Positions 35,535-45,681 of a stretch of DNA of 49,709 nt are shown here, one piece after another. Position 1 is the stretch's first letter. Each line of letters begins with the position of its first letter. Source of the stretch: Magnetococcales bacterium (GTDB lineage Bacteria; Pseudomonadota; Magnetococcia; Magnetococcales; Magnetaquicoccaceae); assembly GCA_015234115.1 (NCBI GenBank), contig JADFWP010000018.1:1-49709 (forward strand). The letters are read 5' to 3'. Made by a program: the position numbers and the translations under genes. The notes beneath the pieces are model-generated. The model was not told the DNA's origin and did no database searches. It saw only the letters and a program-made list of their open reading frames with translations.

Positions 35535-37838
35535 ATGAAGTCCCTGGCTGCGCTCATCTCGTTGGTCATCCTGCTGTTCCTTCACCCGGCCCAGGCGGCC
35601 CTGACCGCAAACAACGTGTTCCACGACGCTACCTGGAGCGGCCACGGACGAAAAAGTTACCGGATACCCACCAACGCCTTCAACAATTCGGACGGGGGTC
35701 CGCTGACCTTCTCGGCCACACAAAGCAACGGCCTGCCTCTGCCCCCCTGGCTCCAGTGCGATGCGAAAACCGGCTGGCTCGCAGGCAATCCCCCGGATGG
35801 AACCCAACCCCTCACGCTGCGGATCACGGCCAGCAACAACGCCGGGGAGCGCGCAAACGCCACCTTCAAAATCTTCTTCAACGCCACCAACGATGCCCCG
35901 GTCGCAACCCGCAACATTCCCGACCAGAACTGGACCGGTCCGGACACCAAACGATTTACCGTTCCAGCCGACACCTTTTCTGATAACGATGGGGATGCTT
36001 TGACCTTCACCGCCACACAGGAAAACGGTGCCCCTCTCCCGACCTGGCTGCAATTCAACCCCGGAACAAAAACCTTTTCGGGCAATCCCCCTGCCGGAGC
36101 CTCCCCCCTCCGCTTGCGGGTCACGGCCAATGATGGTCACAACGGATCCGCAAACAAAACTTTTATTATCGAATCCAACAACACCAACGATCCGCCAACA
36201 TTGCAGGCCAATCCTGTTGACAGCATCCAATGGAATCATCCCGGACATCAGGCCTTCCAGTTCCCGCACAACCTGTTTGCCGATAACGATCAAAATCCCC
36301 TGAACTATTCGGTGGCGCAGCAGAACGGTGCTCCTTTGCCAGACTGGCTGATCTTCTCAAGCAGCCGACTGACCCTTTCCGGCAACCCCCCTGCGGCCCT
36401 TTCCAACCTTCCTCTGACCATCACGGCCCGGGACACCCTTGGCGATGCGACCGCGCACCCCTTTACACTGATCTTGGGCAATACCAACGATGCGCCCATC
36501 GCCACCCCCCTCCCCGTCCAGCCAACCTGGACGCCCAACGTTCGCAACACCTTCCAACTGCCTGCCACAACGTTCCAGGATCCGGACCGGGATGCACTGA
36601 CCCTGACCGCCCGGATGGCCAACGGGGAACCGCTCCCGGCATGGTTGCAATTTTCATCCGCCTCCCGGACCTTCTCCGGCATACCGCCAGCAGACAGCTC
36701 CGCGCTGACCCTGGAGGTCCGCGCCAGCGACGGCCACGCAGGCACCGCAAGCGTCCAGGTCACGCTCAACATCAATCATCCACCGGTCGCCACCGCAGAT
36801 TCCCTGACCATCACCGGCAACCATCCCATCAGCGACACGTTGCACGCCCAGGACCAGGATGGCGACCCGCTGACCTATCGCCTGATCACCAATGGTTCCA
36901 AAGGGACCGCGACCATCACCAACCCCAGTACCGGGGCCTTCACCTATACCCCCACCGAAAACAACGGCACCGACCGTTTCACCTTTCAAGTGAATGACGG
37001 CACCCAGGATTCCAATATCGCCACGGTGACCGTCAACCTCCCGGTTCCCAACACCGCGCCCGTGGCCAGCAACAGCACCTTGACCGTCACACACAACGCG
37101 CCAGCCACCGGCACCTTGATCGCCAGCGATGCGGAGCACGACGCCCTGACCTTCCAGATCACCGACAATGGTGCCAAGGGCAACGCCATCCTCACCGACA
37201 GCGCAACCGGCGCCTTTCGTTACACCCCCAATGCCGACGCCTCGGGAATCGACCGCTTCGCATTCCAGGTCAATGACGGCAAAACCAATTCCAACACCGC
37301 GACCATCACCATCACCATCGACGCCACCGCCGGATACCCGGCGCCAGTTCCCAGAAGCGGACAAACCGTCAGCTACCGGTCGCGGGACGATGGCGCGCTG
37401 CGCAAAGGAGTGGCCTGGCCCGTGCCGCGTTTCACGGACAACGACGATGGTACGGTCACCGACCATCTGACACGGCTGGTCTGGATGAAAAACACCAACT
37501 GCTGGGGCAACCTGACCTGGGCAGAGGCCTTGACGAAAATCGACCTCCTGAATGGCCGATCCACCCGCTGCATCGGCTATACGGGCACCCACACCGACTG
37601 GCGGTTGCCCAACTTCAAGGAGTTGGAATCCCTGACCGATCCCGGACAACGCTCCCTGGCGTCGTTGCCCTCCGGTCATCCCTTCCTGTTGGTCCAATCA
37701 GGATGGTACTGGTCTGCCACCACCCATGCCGCAACCCCTGCCAATGCCTGGGTGACAGGTTTCGCAGAGGGCCATTTCTTCGGCAATCTCCCCAAAACGA
37801 CTGCCGGCTCTGTCTGGCCGGTGCGGAGCGGACCATGA
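35535..37838 (+). CDS. Secreted Ig-repeat protein with C-terminal DUF1566 (lectin-like) domain
   Basis: A 767-residue exported protein: signal peptide (MKSLAALISLVILLFLHPAQA), four putative Ig/cadherin-like repeats of about 97 residues (DxxLTFxA...NGxPLPxWLxF...FSGNPP...), two cadherin/VCBS-like modules (413-600), and a DUF1566 domain from about 601 (GLVWMKN-like core, DWRLPNFKEL, YWSATTH, VWPVRSG). DUF1566 has a C-type-lectin-like fold. No membrane anchor or RTX signal is visible, so how it is held at the surface is unknown. Start at the ATG at 35535, after GAGGAG. Followed 47 bp later by a second DUF1566 gene that resembles its own C-terminal domain. Confidence 0.85.
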   Translation: MKSLAALISLVILLFLHPAQAALTANNVFHDATWSGHGRKSYRIPTNAFNNSDGGPLTFSATQSNGLPLPPWLQCDAKTGWLAGNPPDGTQPLTLRITASNNAGERANATFKIFFNATNDAPVATRNIPDQNWTGPDTKRFTVPADTFSDNDGDALTFTATQENGAPLPTWLQFNPGTKTFSGNPPAGASPLRLRVTANDGHNGSANKTFIIESNNTNDPPTLQANPVDSIQWNHPGHQAFQFPHNLFADNDQNPLNYSVAQQNGAPLPDWLIFSSSRLTLSGNPPAALSNLPLTITARDTLGDATAHPFTLILGNTNDAPIATPLPVQPTWTPNVRNTFQLPATTFQDPDRDALTLTARMANGEPLPAWLQFSSASRTFSGIPPADSSALTLEVRASDGHAGTASVQVTLNINHPPVATADSLTITGNHPISDTLHAQDQDGDPLTYRLITNGSKGTATITNPSTGAFTYTPTENNGTDRFTFQVNDGTQDSNIATVTVNLPVPNTAPVASNSTLTVTHNAPATGTLIASDAEHDALTFQITDNGAKGNAILTDSATGAFRYTPNADASGIDRFAFQVNDGKTNSNTATITITIDATAGYPAPVPRSGQTVSYRSRDDGALRKGVAWPVPRFTDNDDGTVTDHLTRLVWMKNTNCWGNLTWAEALTKIDLLNGRSTRCIGYTGTHTDWRLPNFKELESLTDPGQRSLASLPSGHPFLLVQSGWYWSATTHAATPANAWVTGFAEGHFFGNLPKTTAGSVWPVRSGP

Positions 37839-37885
37839 AATCCCAAGGCATGCATCATCCGACCACCTTGACAAGGAGAACCGGC

Positions 37886-38491
37886 ATGAATCCATCTCTT
37901 TACCAGCGCGGCGCACGGCTTGCCATGCTCATCCTGTTCGTGCTCGGAGCGTTTTTCCCTTTCCAGGCGGGCCAAGCCGACGACCTCCTGGCACCACTCC
38001 CGCGTACCGGCCAAACCGTGTCATCCCGCAGCGGGGATGATGGCGACCTCGAAAAAGGCGTTGCCTGGCCTGCACCGCGTTTCCTGGATCTGGGCAATGG
38101 AACGGTCCGCGATCAATTGACGGGACTGGTCTGGATCAAACACCCCGATTGTTTCCAGGCACAAAACTGGTTCCAGGCCATGGATAGCGTGATCAATCTG
38201 AACTCGGGGTTGATCGGTTGCACGGACTACATCCGCTCAAGCCATCAGGATTGGCGTCTGCCCAATCGCAAAGAGTTGCTGAGCCTGATCGACTTCAGCC
38301 GCAGCGGGCCTGCCCTGCCAGCGGGCCATCCGTTCTCAACGAACCGATCCGATGATTATTACTGGTCATCAACCACATACAGATCCGATACCGTGTACGC
38401 ATGGGTGATCGATCTCTCCACAGGATTAATCAACCGCCACAATAAAGGAACCCTGCCACACGCCATCTGGCCGGTACGCGGCGGACAATAA
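37886..38491 (+). CDS. Secreted single-domain DUF1566 protein
   Basis: A 201-residue protein: N-terminal signal/hydrophobic segment (about 10-30, ending near GQADD), then one DUF1566 domain with GTVRDQLTGLVWIK, DWRLPNRKELLSLID, YYWSSTTY and a closing IWPVRGGQ. Two Cys pairs suggest disulfides. It is close in sequence to the C-terminal domain of the gene just upstream (both share PRTGQTVSxRSxDDG...KGVAWP), so the pair probably arose by domain duplication. Start at the ATG at 37886 behind AAGGAGAACCGGC. Confidence 0.85.
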   Translation: MNPSLYQRGARLAMLILFVLGAFFPFQAGQADDLLAPLPRTGQTVSSRSGDDGDLEKGVAWPAPRFLDLGNGTVRDQLTGLVWIKHPDCFQAQNWFQAMDSVINLNSGLIGCTDYIRSSHQDWRLPNRKELLSLIDFSRSGPALPAGHPFSTNRSDDYYWSSTTYRSDTVYAWVIDLSTGLINRHNKGTLPHAIWPVRGGQ

Positions 38492-38565
38492 CGCAACCCA
38501 ACCTGCCCAGCATCCACAACTTGCAAAAAAAACATGGACGCCTCCATAAGGAACCGGTAAAATTT

Positions 38566-38594
38566 TTGCAAAATCCATTCAATTGGAATCGAAT
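38566..38594 (+). promoter_or_regulatory. Promoter candidate for the che operon
   Basis: TTGCAA (38566-38571), a 17-bp spacer and TCGAAT (38589-38594), 42 bp upstream of the STAS start codon. Modest match to sigma-70; no flagellar sigma-28 pattern seen. Confidence 0.3.
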
Positions 38595-38636
38595 CCCTGT
38601 ACGTTTGAAAACGGCCACCTTGAGGATTGACACGCC

Positions 38637-38948
38637 ATGGAGGATGCCGCGACAACAGCCGATGCGAACGGCGTGTTGCATCTGCCCCCCAGATCCACCA
38701 TCCGCGAGGTCGCAGCCCTGCGTGACGCCTTGCTGGGCATGATCAACCAGGGAGGACATGTGGTGGTGGACTGCTCTGCCGTGGAACAATCCGACCTCTC
38801 CGTGGTCCAGATGATCATTGCCGCACGCCGCACGACCCATGGCGACGAACTGGCCTTGAGTGTGATTCTGCCGCCCCTTGGTCCCATGGCCGATCAGATC
38901 CGCGCCTGCGGCCTGGAACACGAATTCGAAGAACTCAGGAATACCTGA
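38637..38948 (+). CDS. STAS-domain protein of the che operon
   Basis: A 103-residue single STAS domain (VVVDCSAVEQSDLSVVQMIIAA core). In anti-sigma antagonists the phosphorylated Ser lies in a DSSG-like motif; here the region reads SDLS, so a classical Ser phosphosite is doubtful. Behind GAGGATTGACACGCC. First gene of the che operon; its TGA overlaps the cheY ATG by one base (TGATG). Could regulate CheA/CheY output or interact with the ATPase and SpoIIE proteins in the window. Confidence 0.82.
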   Translation: MEDAATTADANGVLHLPPRSTIREVAALRDALLGMINQGGHVVVDCSAVEQSDLSVVQMIIAARRTTHGDELALSVILPPLGPMADQIRACGLEHEFEELRNT

Positions 38949-39313
38949 TGTCCAGAATCATTCTCTGCGTCGATGATTCTCCCAGCATGCGCCAGTCGAT
39001 CAAGCTGACCCTGGCCGTGCGTGGCTATCGGATCATCGAAGCCGTCGATGGCCTCGACGGCCTGGAAAAAGCCCAAACCACCACCGTGGATCTGGTGATC
39101 ACCGATCTCAACATGCCGCGCATGGGAGGATTGGAGTTCATCGCGGCCTTGCGCAACCTGATGGAATACAAGGGGGTGCCGATCCTGTTCGTCACCACCG
39201 AAAACGACGAGACTTTGCGCGCCCGCGCCAGGGAACTCGGAGCCACCGGGTGGCTCACCAAACCCTTCGCGCCTGAAGTGCTGCTGAAAATCACCAGACG
39301 GCTTTTGGAATGA
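38948..39313 (+). CDS. cheY: CheY, single-domain response regulator
   Basis: A 121-residue receiver: acidic DD pair in CVDDSPSMR, phospho-acceptor Asp in VITDLNMPRM (about residue 54), Thr in FVTTEN and Lys in LTKPF. Overlaps cheA by ATGA. Takes phosphate from CheA and presumably acts on the flagellar switch or another output. Confidence 0.93.
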   Translation: MSRIILCVDDSPSMRQSIKLTLAVRGYRIIEAVDGLDGLEKAQTTTVDLVITDLNMPRMGGLEFIAALRNLMEYKGVPILFVTTENDETLRARARELGATGWLTKPFAPEVLLKITRRLLE

Positions 39314-41394
39314 ATATCCTCTCCGGCGATCCGGCTGACATTTTCCGACAGGAGGCCGACGAGCTGTTCATCCAGCTCGAAACCGCGCTGCTCGATCTGG
39401 AAAACACGCCCGAAGACAAAGAGACCATTGCCTCGGCCTTTCGCGCCCTGCACACCATCAAGGGTTCCGGGGCGATGTTCGGGTTCGAGGCGTTGGCCAA
39501 ATTCACCCATCACATCGAAACCGTCTTCGACCGGGTGCGCAATGGCGAGGTGCCGGTCACCCCGGCCCTGATCGGCGTCACCCTGACGGCCCGCGACCAC
39601 ATGCGCCTGCTGATCGATGCCCCGGAACGGGTGGCGCCAGACGCGGGGAACGCCATTCTGACCGATCTCGACCAGGTGGTCAGCGGCAAGGGAGATGCAG
39701 TCGTCAAACGGATTGCCGCCGCACCGCCTCCACCCCCCCCACCCCCTGCGCCCGTATCGGCCAATCCGTGCTATCGCATCGATTTCGTGCTGCCTGCCAA
39801 TGCCTTTGTCCTGGGCAGCAATCCGGTTGCAATGATTCGGGAAATCCTGGAAATGGGTCAGGGCAAGGTGCGCTGCGATGCCTCCGGCGTGCCGGGACTC
39901 GATGGCCTGGATCCGGAACAGTGCCATCTGCGCTGGGAAATCGAGCTGGTCACCGACCAGCCCACCGACGCCATCGAGGATGTCTTTTTATTCATCCGCA
40001 ACGAAACCCGCCTGACCATTACGCCGCTCTCAGCGCCGCCCCCTCCACAAGCCACACCCGATCCGACCCCGGTTGCGCCGCCCACAGCCAGCGCGCCGCC
40101 TCTGCCGCCACCCCCGTCATCCCCTCCGGATCCGACACCGGCCCAATCCAGCGTCTCTGCGGGCAAATCGACGGTCGAAGCCGTGGTCAAGGTCAACGCC
40201 GACCGCATCAACAGCCTGATGAACCAGGTGGGCGAACTGGTGATCGTGCAATCCCGACTCAAACAGATCGCCCACTCCGGCGAAGAGGAGCTGTCGGTGC
40301 TGTCGTTGCGCGCCGTGGTCGAAGAGATGGGACGTCTGGTTTCCGAACTGCGGGAAACCACCAAGGGAATCCGCATGGTGCCCATCGGCTCGCTGTTCAG
40401 CCGGTTTCGTCGGGTGGTGCGGGATCTTTCCAAAGAGCTGGACAAGCAGGTCCGCCTGGAAACCCGTGGCGAGGAGACCGAACTCGACAAAACCATGGTC
40501 GAAAGCCTGAACGATCCTCTGGTGCATCTGATCCGCAACGCCATGGACCACGGCATCGAACCGATCGCCGATCGCGTCGCCTCCGGCAAATCCGCAGAGG
40601 GCACCCTGCTGCTCACCGCCACCCATGTGGGCGGACAGGTGTTGATCACGGTGGCCGACGACGGCAAGGGGCTGAATCTGGAACGGATCCGCGCCAAGGC
40701 CGCAGAGCGGGGGTTGCTCGCCGCCGGAGCCGATCTCTCCGACGAAGAGTTGGCGCAACTGATCTTTCATCCCGGTTTTTCCACGGCCCAGGCCGTGACC
40801 GGAATTTCGGGTCGCGGCGTCGGCATGGATGTGGTGAAAAAAAACATCGACGCCCTGCGCGGCAATGTGGAGGTCTCCAGTCAGCCGGGCGCGGGATGCC
40901 GCGTGACGCTGCGCCTGCCTTTGACCCTGGCGATCATCGACGGATTGCTTTTGAAAGTGGGCGAAGAACGTTATATCGTGCCGTTGTCCAATGTCGATGC
41001 CATCGTCGAACTGGCCGAGGCCGAACTGGAACATCCGGCTGCGGAAGGCAATCGCTTTTTGTTCATTCGCGATGAACTGGTGCCGTTTCTTCATTTGCGC
41101 GCGCTGTTTGAGGTGCCCGGCACCCCGCCCCCCCACGAAAAGGTGGTGATCGTGGTGGTGGGCAAACGGCGCGTCGGACTGGTGGTGGATCAGATTCTCG
41201 GGGATCACCAGACCGTGATCAAATCCTTGAGCCGCCTGCATGCCGGGGTGAAATCCTTTTCCGGGGCCACCATCCTCGGGGATGGCCGGGTGGCGCTGAT
41301 TCTGGAGATCGACCACCTGATCGAATTCGGACAGCAACGCGAGGAGCGTCTGCGGCGCCCCCCTGGACCCGCAAGCCTGGAGAGCGAAGCATGA
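39310..41394 (+). CDS. cheA: CheA, chemotaxis histidine kinase
   Basis: A 694-residue kinase: P1/HPt domain with His48 in ALHTIKGSGAMFGF, a Pro-rich linker (about 137-150), a P2-like segment, a second Pro-rich linker (about 238-275), P3 dimerization domain (VNADRINSLMNQVGELV), P4 ATPase (HLIRNAMDHGIEP, ADDGKGL, GRGVGMDVVKKNI) and a C-terminal CheW-like P5. Complete and apparently functional. Overlaps cheY and cheW by ATGA. Confidence 0.96.
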   Translation: MNILSGDPADIFRQEADELFIQLETALLDLENTPEDKETIASAFRALHTIKGSGAMFGFEALAKFTHHIETVFDRVRNGEVPVTPALIGVTLTARDHMRLLIDAPERVAPDAGNAILTDLDQVVSGKGDAVVKRIAAAPPPPPPPPAPVSANPCYRIDFVLPANAFVLGSNPVAMIREILEMGQGKVRCDASGVPGLDGLDPEQCHLRWEIELVTDQPTDAIEDVFLFIRNETRLTITPLSAPPPPQATPDPTPVAPPTASAPPLPPPPSSPPDPTPAQSSVSAGKSTVEAVVKVNADRINSLMNQVGELVIVQSRLKQIAHSGEEELSVLSLRAVVEEMGRLVSELRETTKGIRMVPIGSLFSRFRRVVRDLSKELDKQVRLETRGEETELDKTMVESLNDPLVHLIRNAMDHGIEPIADRVASGKSAEGTLLLTATHVGGQVLITVADDGKGLNLERIRAKAAERGLLAAGADLSDEELAQLIFHPGFSTAQAVTGISGRGVGMDVVKKNIDALRGNVEVSSQPGAGCRVTLRLPLTLAIIDGLLLKVGEERYIVPLSNVDAIVELAEAELEHPAAEGNRFLFIRDELVPFLHLRALFEVPGTPPPHEKVVIVVVGKRRVGLVVDQILGDHQTVIKSLSRLHAGVKSFSGATILGDGRVALILEIDHLIEFGQQREERLRRPPGPASLESEA

Positions 41395-41840
41395 AGCCCT
41401 TGTCCGATCACCCGAAAAGCCTGATCATCGCTGTGGCCGGGGATCTCTTCGCCATTCCGGTTCATGTGGTGTGCGACATTCTCGATCTGTTGCCGGTCAC
41501 CGGGGTGCCCACGGCCCGTCCGGATGTCAACGGCCTGATCAACGTGCGCGGTCGCGTGGTCCCCTTGATGGATCTGGGCATGCGGATCGGACTGCCTGCG
41601 GCCACCACCTCGGAGGAGAGTCGGTTCGTGGTGATCGAAATGACCATCGACGGCGAAGAGACCCTGGTTGCCCTGCGGGCCGACAAGGTTCACGAGGTCG
41701 CCGAGTTCGAGTCCCTCCTGTCCGAAGAGGTGCCCCGGATCGGTTTGCGCTGTCGCACGGAATTCATCCGGGCCGTGGGACGACGCCAGGGTCGGTTTGT
41801 CATGGTTCTGGATCTGGAACGGGTCTTCGCCTCGGATTGA
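41391..41840 (+). CDS. cheW: CheW coupling protein (first copy)
   Basis: A 149-residue CheW fold ([16 protein letters not shown] start, [17 protein letters not shown] core, [11 protein letters not shown] near the end). Couples receptors to CheA. Overlaps cheA by ATGA. A second CheW lies after the receptor gene at 44.1 kb. Confidence 0.92.
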   Translation: MKPLSDHPKSLIIAVAGDLFAIPVHVVCDILDLLPVTGVPTARPDVNGLINVRGRVVPLMDLGMRIGLPAATTSEESRFVVIEMTIDGEETLVALRADKVHEVAEFESLLSEEVPRIGLRCRTEFIRAVGRRQGRFVMVLDLERVFASD

Positions 41841-41892
41841 AAGGACGAAGATCATAATACACATTCAAAATAAACAGTCTGAGGGTATCCCG

Positions 41893-44076
41893 ATGCGTGT
41901 CTTGATCAAATTCAAACTGGCAATGGCGTTCGCGCTGCTGATCGTGATGGCGGCGGGGATCGCCGGGGTGGGGCTGATGCGCCTGGGACAGCTCAATCAT
42001 ACCACCTCCGATCTCGTCAACGTGCAATCGGTGGCCCGCTCCCATGTCAATCAATTGCTGCTTCGTTCCGCCCAGTTCAGCCGGGCAATCCGCGATGTCA
42101 TCATTGCCGATTCGGATGATTCCAAAAGCAATTTCAGTGAACAAATGAAAAAAATCAACCAGGAGATGGAAGATTTCATCCGCCAACTCCCCCCGCTCCT
42201 GAACGAAAAATCCCGCCCAAAACTCGAAGCCTTTGTCGCTTCGTGGAAAAAATACACCGAAATTACCGACCAGGTACGCAAACTGAGCCTGCAAAACAGC
42301 AACAACAAGGCGCGCGCCCAATCCATGGGTGAAGGCCGCAAGGCCGCCGACGAGGTGCTCGCCTCTCTGAACGCGATTCTCTCCTTGAAACAGGATCCCA
42401 AAAGCACGGCGGTCGGGCAGGAAATCATTCTCGCCGGCCGCATCCAGGCGCGGATCTTGATGATCCATCGGGCAGAGAAAAACATCATTCTGCTCGACGA
42501 TGAGCAGGCCATCGCCAAACAGATGCGCGAGGTCGAGGGATGGCGCGAAGAGATCAAACAATTGCTGAACGAACTGCGCCCCCTGCTCAAAGGGGATCAT
42601 GCGCAACTGATCGACAACCTGGTCGAGAATTATCGCAAATTCGATCAGATCGCCGAACAGGTGCGTATCACCGGAGCGATCAACAGCGATTCCAGAGCCT
42701 TCGCACTGCTCAGCAGTGAAGGCGTCCCCACCCGGATGCAGGCGGAAAAAAGCCTGAACGAGTTGATCAACCAGGTGCGCGATGATGTGAAAGTGGTCGA
42801 AACCGCTGCGGAGGAGAGCTATCAGAGCGCCCGCGTCCTCATGCTGCTGCTGCTGATCGGTTCGCTCATCATCGCCATTATCGTGGGCGCCTGGATTGCC
42901 TCGAAGATCAGCACCAACCTCAAACGCGCCGTGGATCTGGCCAATGCCGTGGCCAGGGGGGATCTCTCCACCAATATCAAGGCCACCACCAACGATGAAA
43001 TGCGCGACCTGATCGATGCGCTCAACGTCATGTCGGCCAATCTCCGCACCACCGCCAATCTGGCCGACGAGATTGCCAAAGGCAACCTGACCGTCAAGCC
43101 CCAGCGTCTGTCGGAACAGGATGTCTTGGGCATTGCCCTGGAGACCATGGTCGAGCGCCTGCGCACCGTGGTCACCGACGCCTTCACCGCATCGAGCGCA
43201 GTATCCCTGGGGAGCCAGCAGTTGGCAGCCAGCTCGGAACAACTGAGCCAGGGAGCGAGCGAACAGGCGGCCTCGGCGGAAGAGGCCTCCTCTTCCATGG
43301 AGCAGATGGCTTCCAACATCAAACAGAACGCCGAAAATGCCGGCCAGACCGAACGGATCGCGGCCCAGGCCTCGGAAAGCGCCCAGCAGAGCGGCGAAGC
43401 GGTCGCCAAGGCGGTCTCGGCCATGCAGACCATTGCCGAAAAGATCACCATTGTCCAAGAGATTGCCCGCCAGACCGATCTGCTGGCCCTCAATGCCGCA
43501 GTCGAAGCGGCCCGCGCCGGAGAACACGGCAAGGGGTTCGCGGTGGTGGCCAGCGAAGTGCGCAAACTCGCCGAACGCAGCCAGACCGCCGCCGCCGAAA
43601 TCGGCGCGCTCTCCACCAACACCCTCAAGGTGGCCCAGGCCGCTGGCGACATGCTGACCCGACTGGTCCCGGACATCAAGAAAACCGCCGCCCTGGTGGA
43701 AGAGATCTCCTCGGCCTGCCGCGAACAGGATGTCGGCGCCGCGCAGATCAACAGCGCCATCCAGCAGTTGGACAAGGTGATCCAGATGAATGCCTCGGCC
43801 TCGGAGCAGATGTCCACCACCTCGGAGGAACTGACCGGACAGGCCGAACAGTTGCAGCACACCATCTCCTATTTTCATCTGGAAGAGAGCAGCCACATGC
43901 TGCCCATGCTCTCCCAGCAGGGATGGCGACGCCCCGAAAAGGCGCTGCCTGTCCGCCAGAGTCAGGGCAGACGCGCCAAGGATACGCTGCGCAAACTCCC
44001 GCCGCCCGGTTCCGGGAAATCCAAGGGATTCACGCTCGATCTGGACGATGATGATGAGCATTTCCAGAAATTTTGA
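41893..44076 (+). CDS. Methyl-accepting chemotaxis protein
   Basis: A 727-residue receptor: TM1 at about 7-29, a long helical periplasmic sensor (about 30-312, four-helix-bundle type), TM2 at about 314-336, HAMP, and a cytoplasmic signalling domain with the hairpin tip in [20 protein letters not shown]. The C-terminus ends in an acidic [10 protein letters not shown] tail without the NWETF-type CheR-docking pentapeptide. Start at the ATG at 41893 after GAGGGTATCCCG. Lies between two cheW genes and is the likely dedicated receptor of this array. Confidence 0.94.
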   Translation: MRVLIKFKLAMAFALLIVMAAGIAGVGLMRLGQLNHTTSDLVNVQSVARSHVNQLLLRSAQFSRAIRDVIIADSDDSKSNFSEQMKKINQEMEDFIRQLPPLLNEKSRPKLEAFVASWKKYTEITDQVRKLSLQNSNNKARAQSMGEGRKAADEVLASLNAILSLKQDPKSTAVGQEIILAGRIQARILMIHRAEKNIILLDDEQAIAKQMREVEGWREEIKQLLNELRPLLKGDHAQLIDNLVENYRKFDQIAEQVRITGAINSDSRAFALLSSEGVPTRMQAEKSLNELINQVRDDVKVVETAAEESYQSARVLMLLLLIGSLIIAIIVGAWIASKISTNLKRAVDLANAVARGDLSTNIKATTNDEMRDLIDALNVMSANLRTTANLADEIAKGNLTVKPQRLSEQDVLGIALETMVERLRTVVTDAFTASSAVSLGSQQLAASSEQLSQGASEQAASAEEASSSMEQMASNIKQNAENAGQTERIAAQASESAQQSGEAVAKAVSAMQTIAEKITIVQEIARQTDLLALNAAVEAARAGEHGKGFAVVASEVRKLAERSQTAAAEIGALSTNTLKVAQAAGDMLTRLVPDIKKTAALVEEISSACREQDVGAAQINSAIQQLDKVIQMNASASEQMSTTSEELTGQAEQLQHTISYFHLEESSHMLPMLSQQGWRRPEKALPVRQSQGRRAKDTLRKLPPPGSGKSKGFTLDLDDDDEHFQKF

Positions 44077-44100
44077 ACGGCCTGATTGCGGAAACAGCCC

Positions 44101-44589
44101 ATGAAAGCCACCGGAACCGAGAGTGCCACGCACAGCTATGTCACCCTGGGCATCCAGCAGGATGTCTTTGCGGTGAACGTGACCCTGGTGCGCGAGATTC
44201 TCGACTGCCAGCCGATCGCCCGTCTGCCCCATGCTCCGCCCTATCTGCTGGGGATCATCGACGTGCGCGGCCTGACCGTGCCGGTCATCGATCTGCGCCG
44301 CAAACTGGGATTCGCCGCAACGGACGAAATCAGTCAGACCCGCCGCATCCTGGTGCTGGAGTTTCCGGCCAATGGGCGTCAGGTGGTGCTCGGGCTGTTG
44401 TGCGACCGGGTGTTCGATGTGGCCGAACTGGCCACCGTGGCGCTGGAAGCGGCACCCGATGTGGGGGTGGCCTGGAAATCCGAATACATCCGGGCCATCG
44501 GACGGTGGCGCAACGGCTTCGTGATCATCTTCGACCTGGAACGTCTCTTCACCAGCGATGAATTCGCCTACCTGGACGGGTTGACGTGA
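44101..44589 (+). CDS. cheW: CheW coupling protein (second copy)
   Basis: A 162-residue CheW ([59 protein letters not shown]). Start taken at the ATG at 44101; a TTG at 44086 is possible. Its stop overlaps the cheB ATG (TGATG). It is clearly diverged from the first CheW, so the two may give different receptor contacts. Confidence 0.92.
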   Translation: MKATGTESATHSYVTLGIQQDVFAVNVTLVREILDCQPIARLPHAPPYLLGIIDVRGLTVPVIDLRRKLGFAATDEISQTRRILVLEFPANGRQVVLGLLCDRVFDVAELATVALEAAPDVGVAWKSEYIRAIGRWRNGFVIIFDLERLFTSDEFAYLDGLT

Positions 44590-45674
44590 TGGAATCGAAA
44601 CCAGCCGGGAAAAAGATCCGCGTCCTGATCGTCGATGACTCGGCCAGCGTGCGGGTCACCCTGTCGGAAATTCTCTCCTCCGACCCGGAAATCGAGGTGA
44701 TGGCCACGGCAGCCGACCCCTATGCCGCCGCAGCCCGCATCCAGGAAGAGGTTCCGGATGTCATCACCCTGGATATCGAAATGCCGCGCATGGATGGTCT
44801 CTCCTTTTTGCGCAAGCTCATGGCCCAACGTCCGCTGCCGGTGGTGATGTGCTCCTCCATGGTCGAAGAGGGGTCGCAGGCGCTGCTCGACGCCCTGGAG
44901 GCCGGAGCGGTGGAAGCGATCCTGAAACCGAAACTCGCATCGCGTCAGTATCTGCTCGACTACCGGGTACGAATCTGCGAAGCGGTCAAGGCCGCAGCCG
45001 TCGCGAAAATCGGCCCGCGCCGCGCCCGACCCACGCTCGTGGCCCAACCCAAACTGACCGCCGATGCCGTCCTGCCGCCCCCCACGTCGCAGGGAGTCCG
45101 GGTTGCCACCGAAAAAGTCATCTGCATCGGCGCTTCGACCGGTGGCACCGAGGCGGTACGGGTGGTGCTGGAACGTCTGCCCGCCGATGCGCCGGGCGTG
45201 GTGGTGGTCCAGCATATGCCCGAGAGCTTCACCGCCAGTTTCGCCAAACGACTCGACGGGTTGTGCCAGGTGGATGTCAAGGAGGCCGAAGATGGCGACA
45301 TGGTGTTGAATGGTCGCGTGCTGATCGCACCCGGCAATTTTCACATGATGCTGCACCGCGTCGGCTCCCGGTATCGGGTCGAGGTGCGCGAAGGCCCCCT
45401 GGTGTCGCGCCATCGTCCTTCGGTGGATGTGCTGTTCCGTTCGGCGGCACGGGTGGCCGGCCCCAATGCGATCGGCGTGCTGTTGACCGGCATGGGCGAC
45501 GATGGCGCCCAGGGACTGCTGGAGATGAAACAGGCCGGCGGCGCCACCATGGCCGAGGACGAATCGACCTGCATCGTCTTCGGCATGCCACGGGAGGCGA
45601 TTCGCCGTGGCGCTGCCCAGGGCGTCTTCCCCCTCGACCGGATGGCCGGGGAGATCCTGAAACGATGTGGCTGA
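44589..45674 (+). CDS. cheB: CheB, receptor methylesterase/deamidase
   Basis: A 361-residue response regulator: receiver with Asp62 in [10 protein letters not shown], a linker, and the methylesterase domain with the Ser-His-Asp triad seen in [18 protein letters not shown] and GMGDDGAQG. Removes methyl groups from receptors. No cheR methyltransferase gene is present in the window. Start at the ATG at 44589 (a GTG at 44586 is possible). Confidence 0.95.
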   Translation: MESKPAGKKIRVLIVDDSASVRVTLSEILSSDPEIEVMATAADPYAAAARIQEEVPDVITLDIEMPRMDGLSFLRKLMAQRPLPVVMCSSMVEEGSQALLDALEAGAVEAILKPKLASRQYLLDYRVRICEAVKAAAVAKIGPRRARPTLVAQPKLTADAVLPPPTSQGVRVATEKVICIGASTGGTEAVRVVLERLPADAPGVVVVQHMPESFTASFAKRLDGLCQVDVKEAEDGDMVLNGRVLIAPGNFHMMLHRVGSRYRVEVREGPLVSRHRPSVDVLFRSAARVAGPNAIGVLLTGMGDDGAQGLLEMKQAGGATMAEDESTCIVFGMPREAIRRGAAQGVFPLDRMAGEILKRCG

Positions 45675-45681
45675 AACTCCG

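Noticed and set aside
37335-38491. DGR variable regions in the two DUF1566 domains
   Set aside because: Codons after the YWS(A/S)TT motif include many that cannot come from AAY (ACA, AGA, GTG, GGA, TTA, AAA), so the pattern of adenine mutagenesis is absent.
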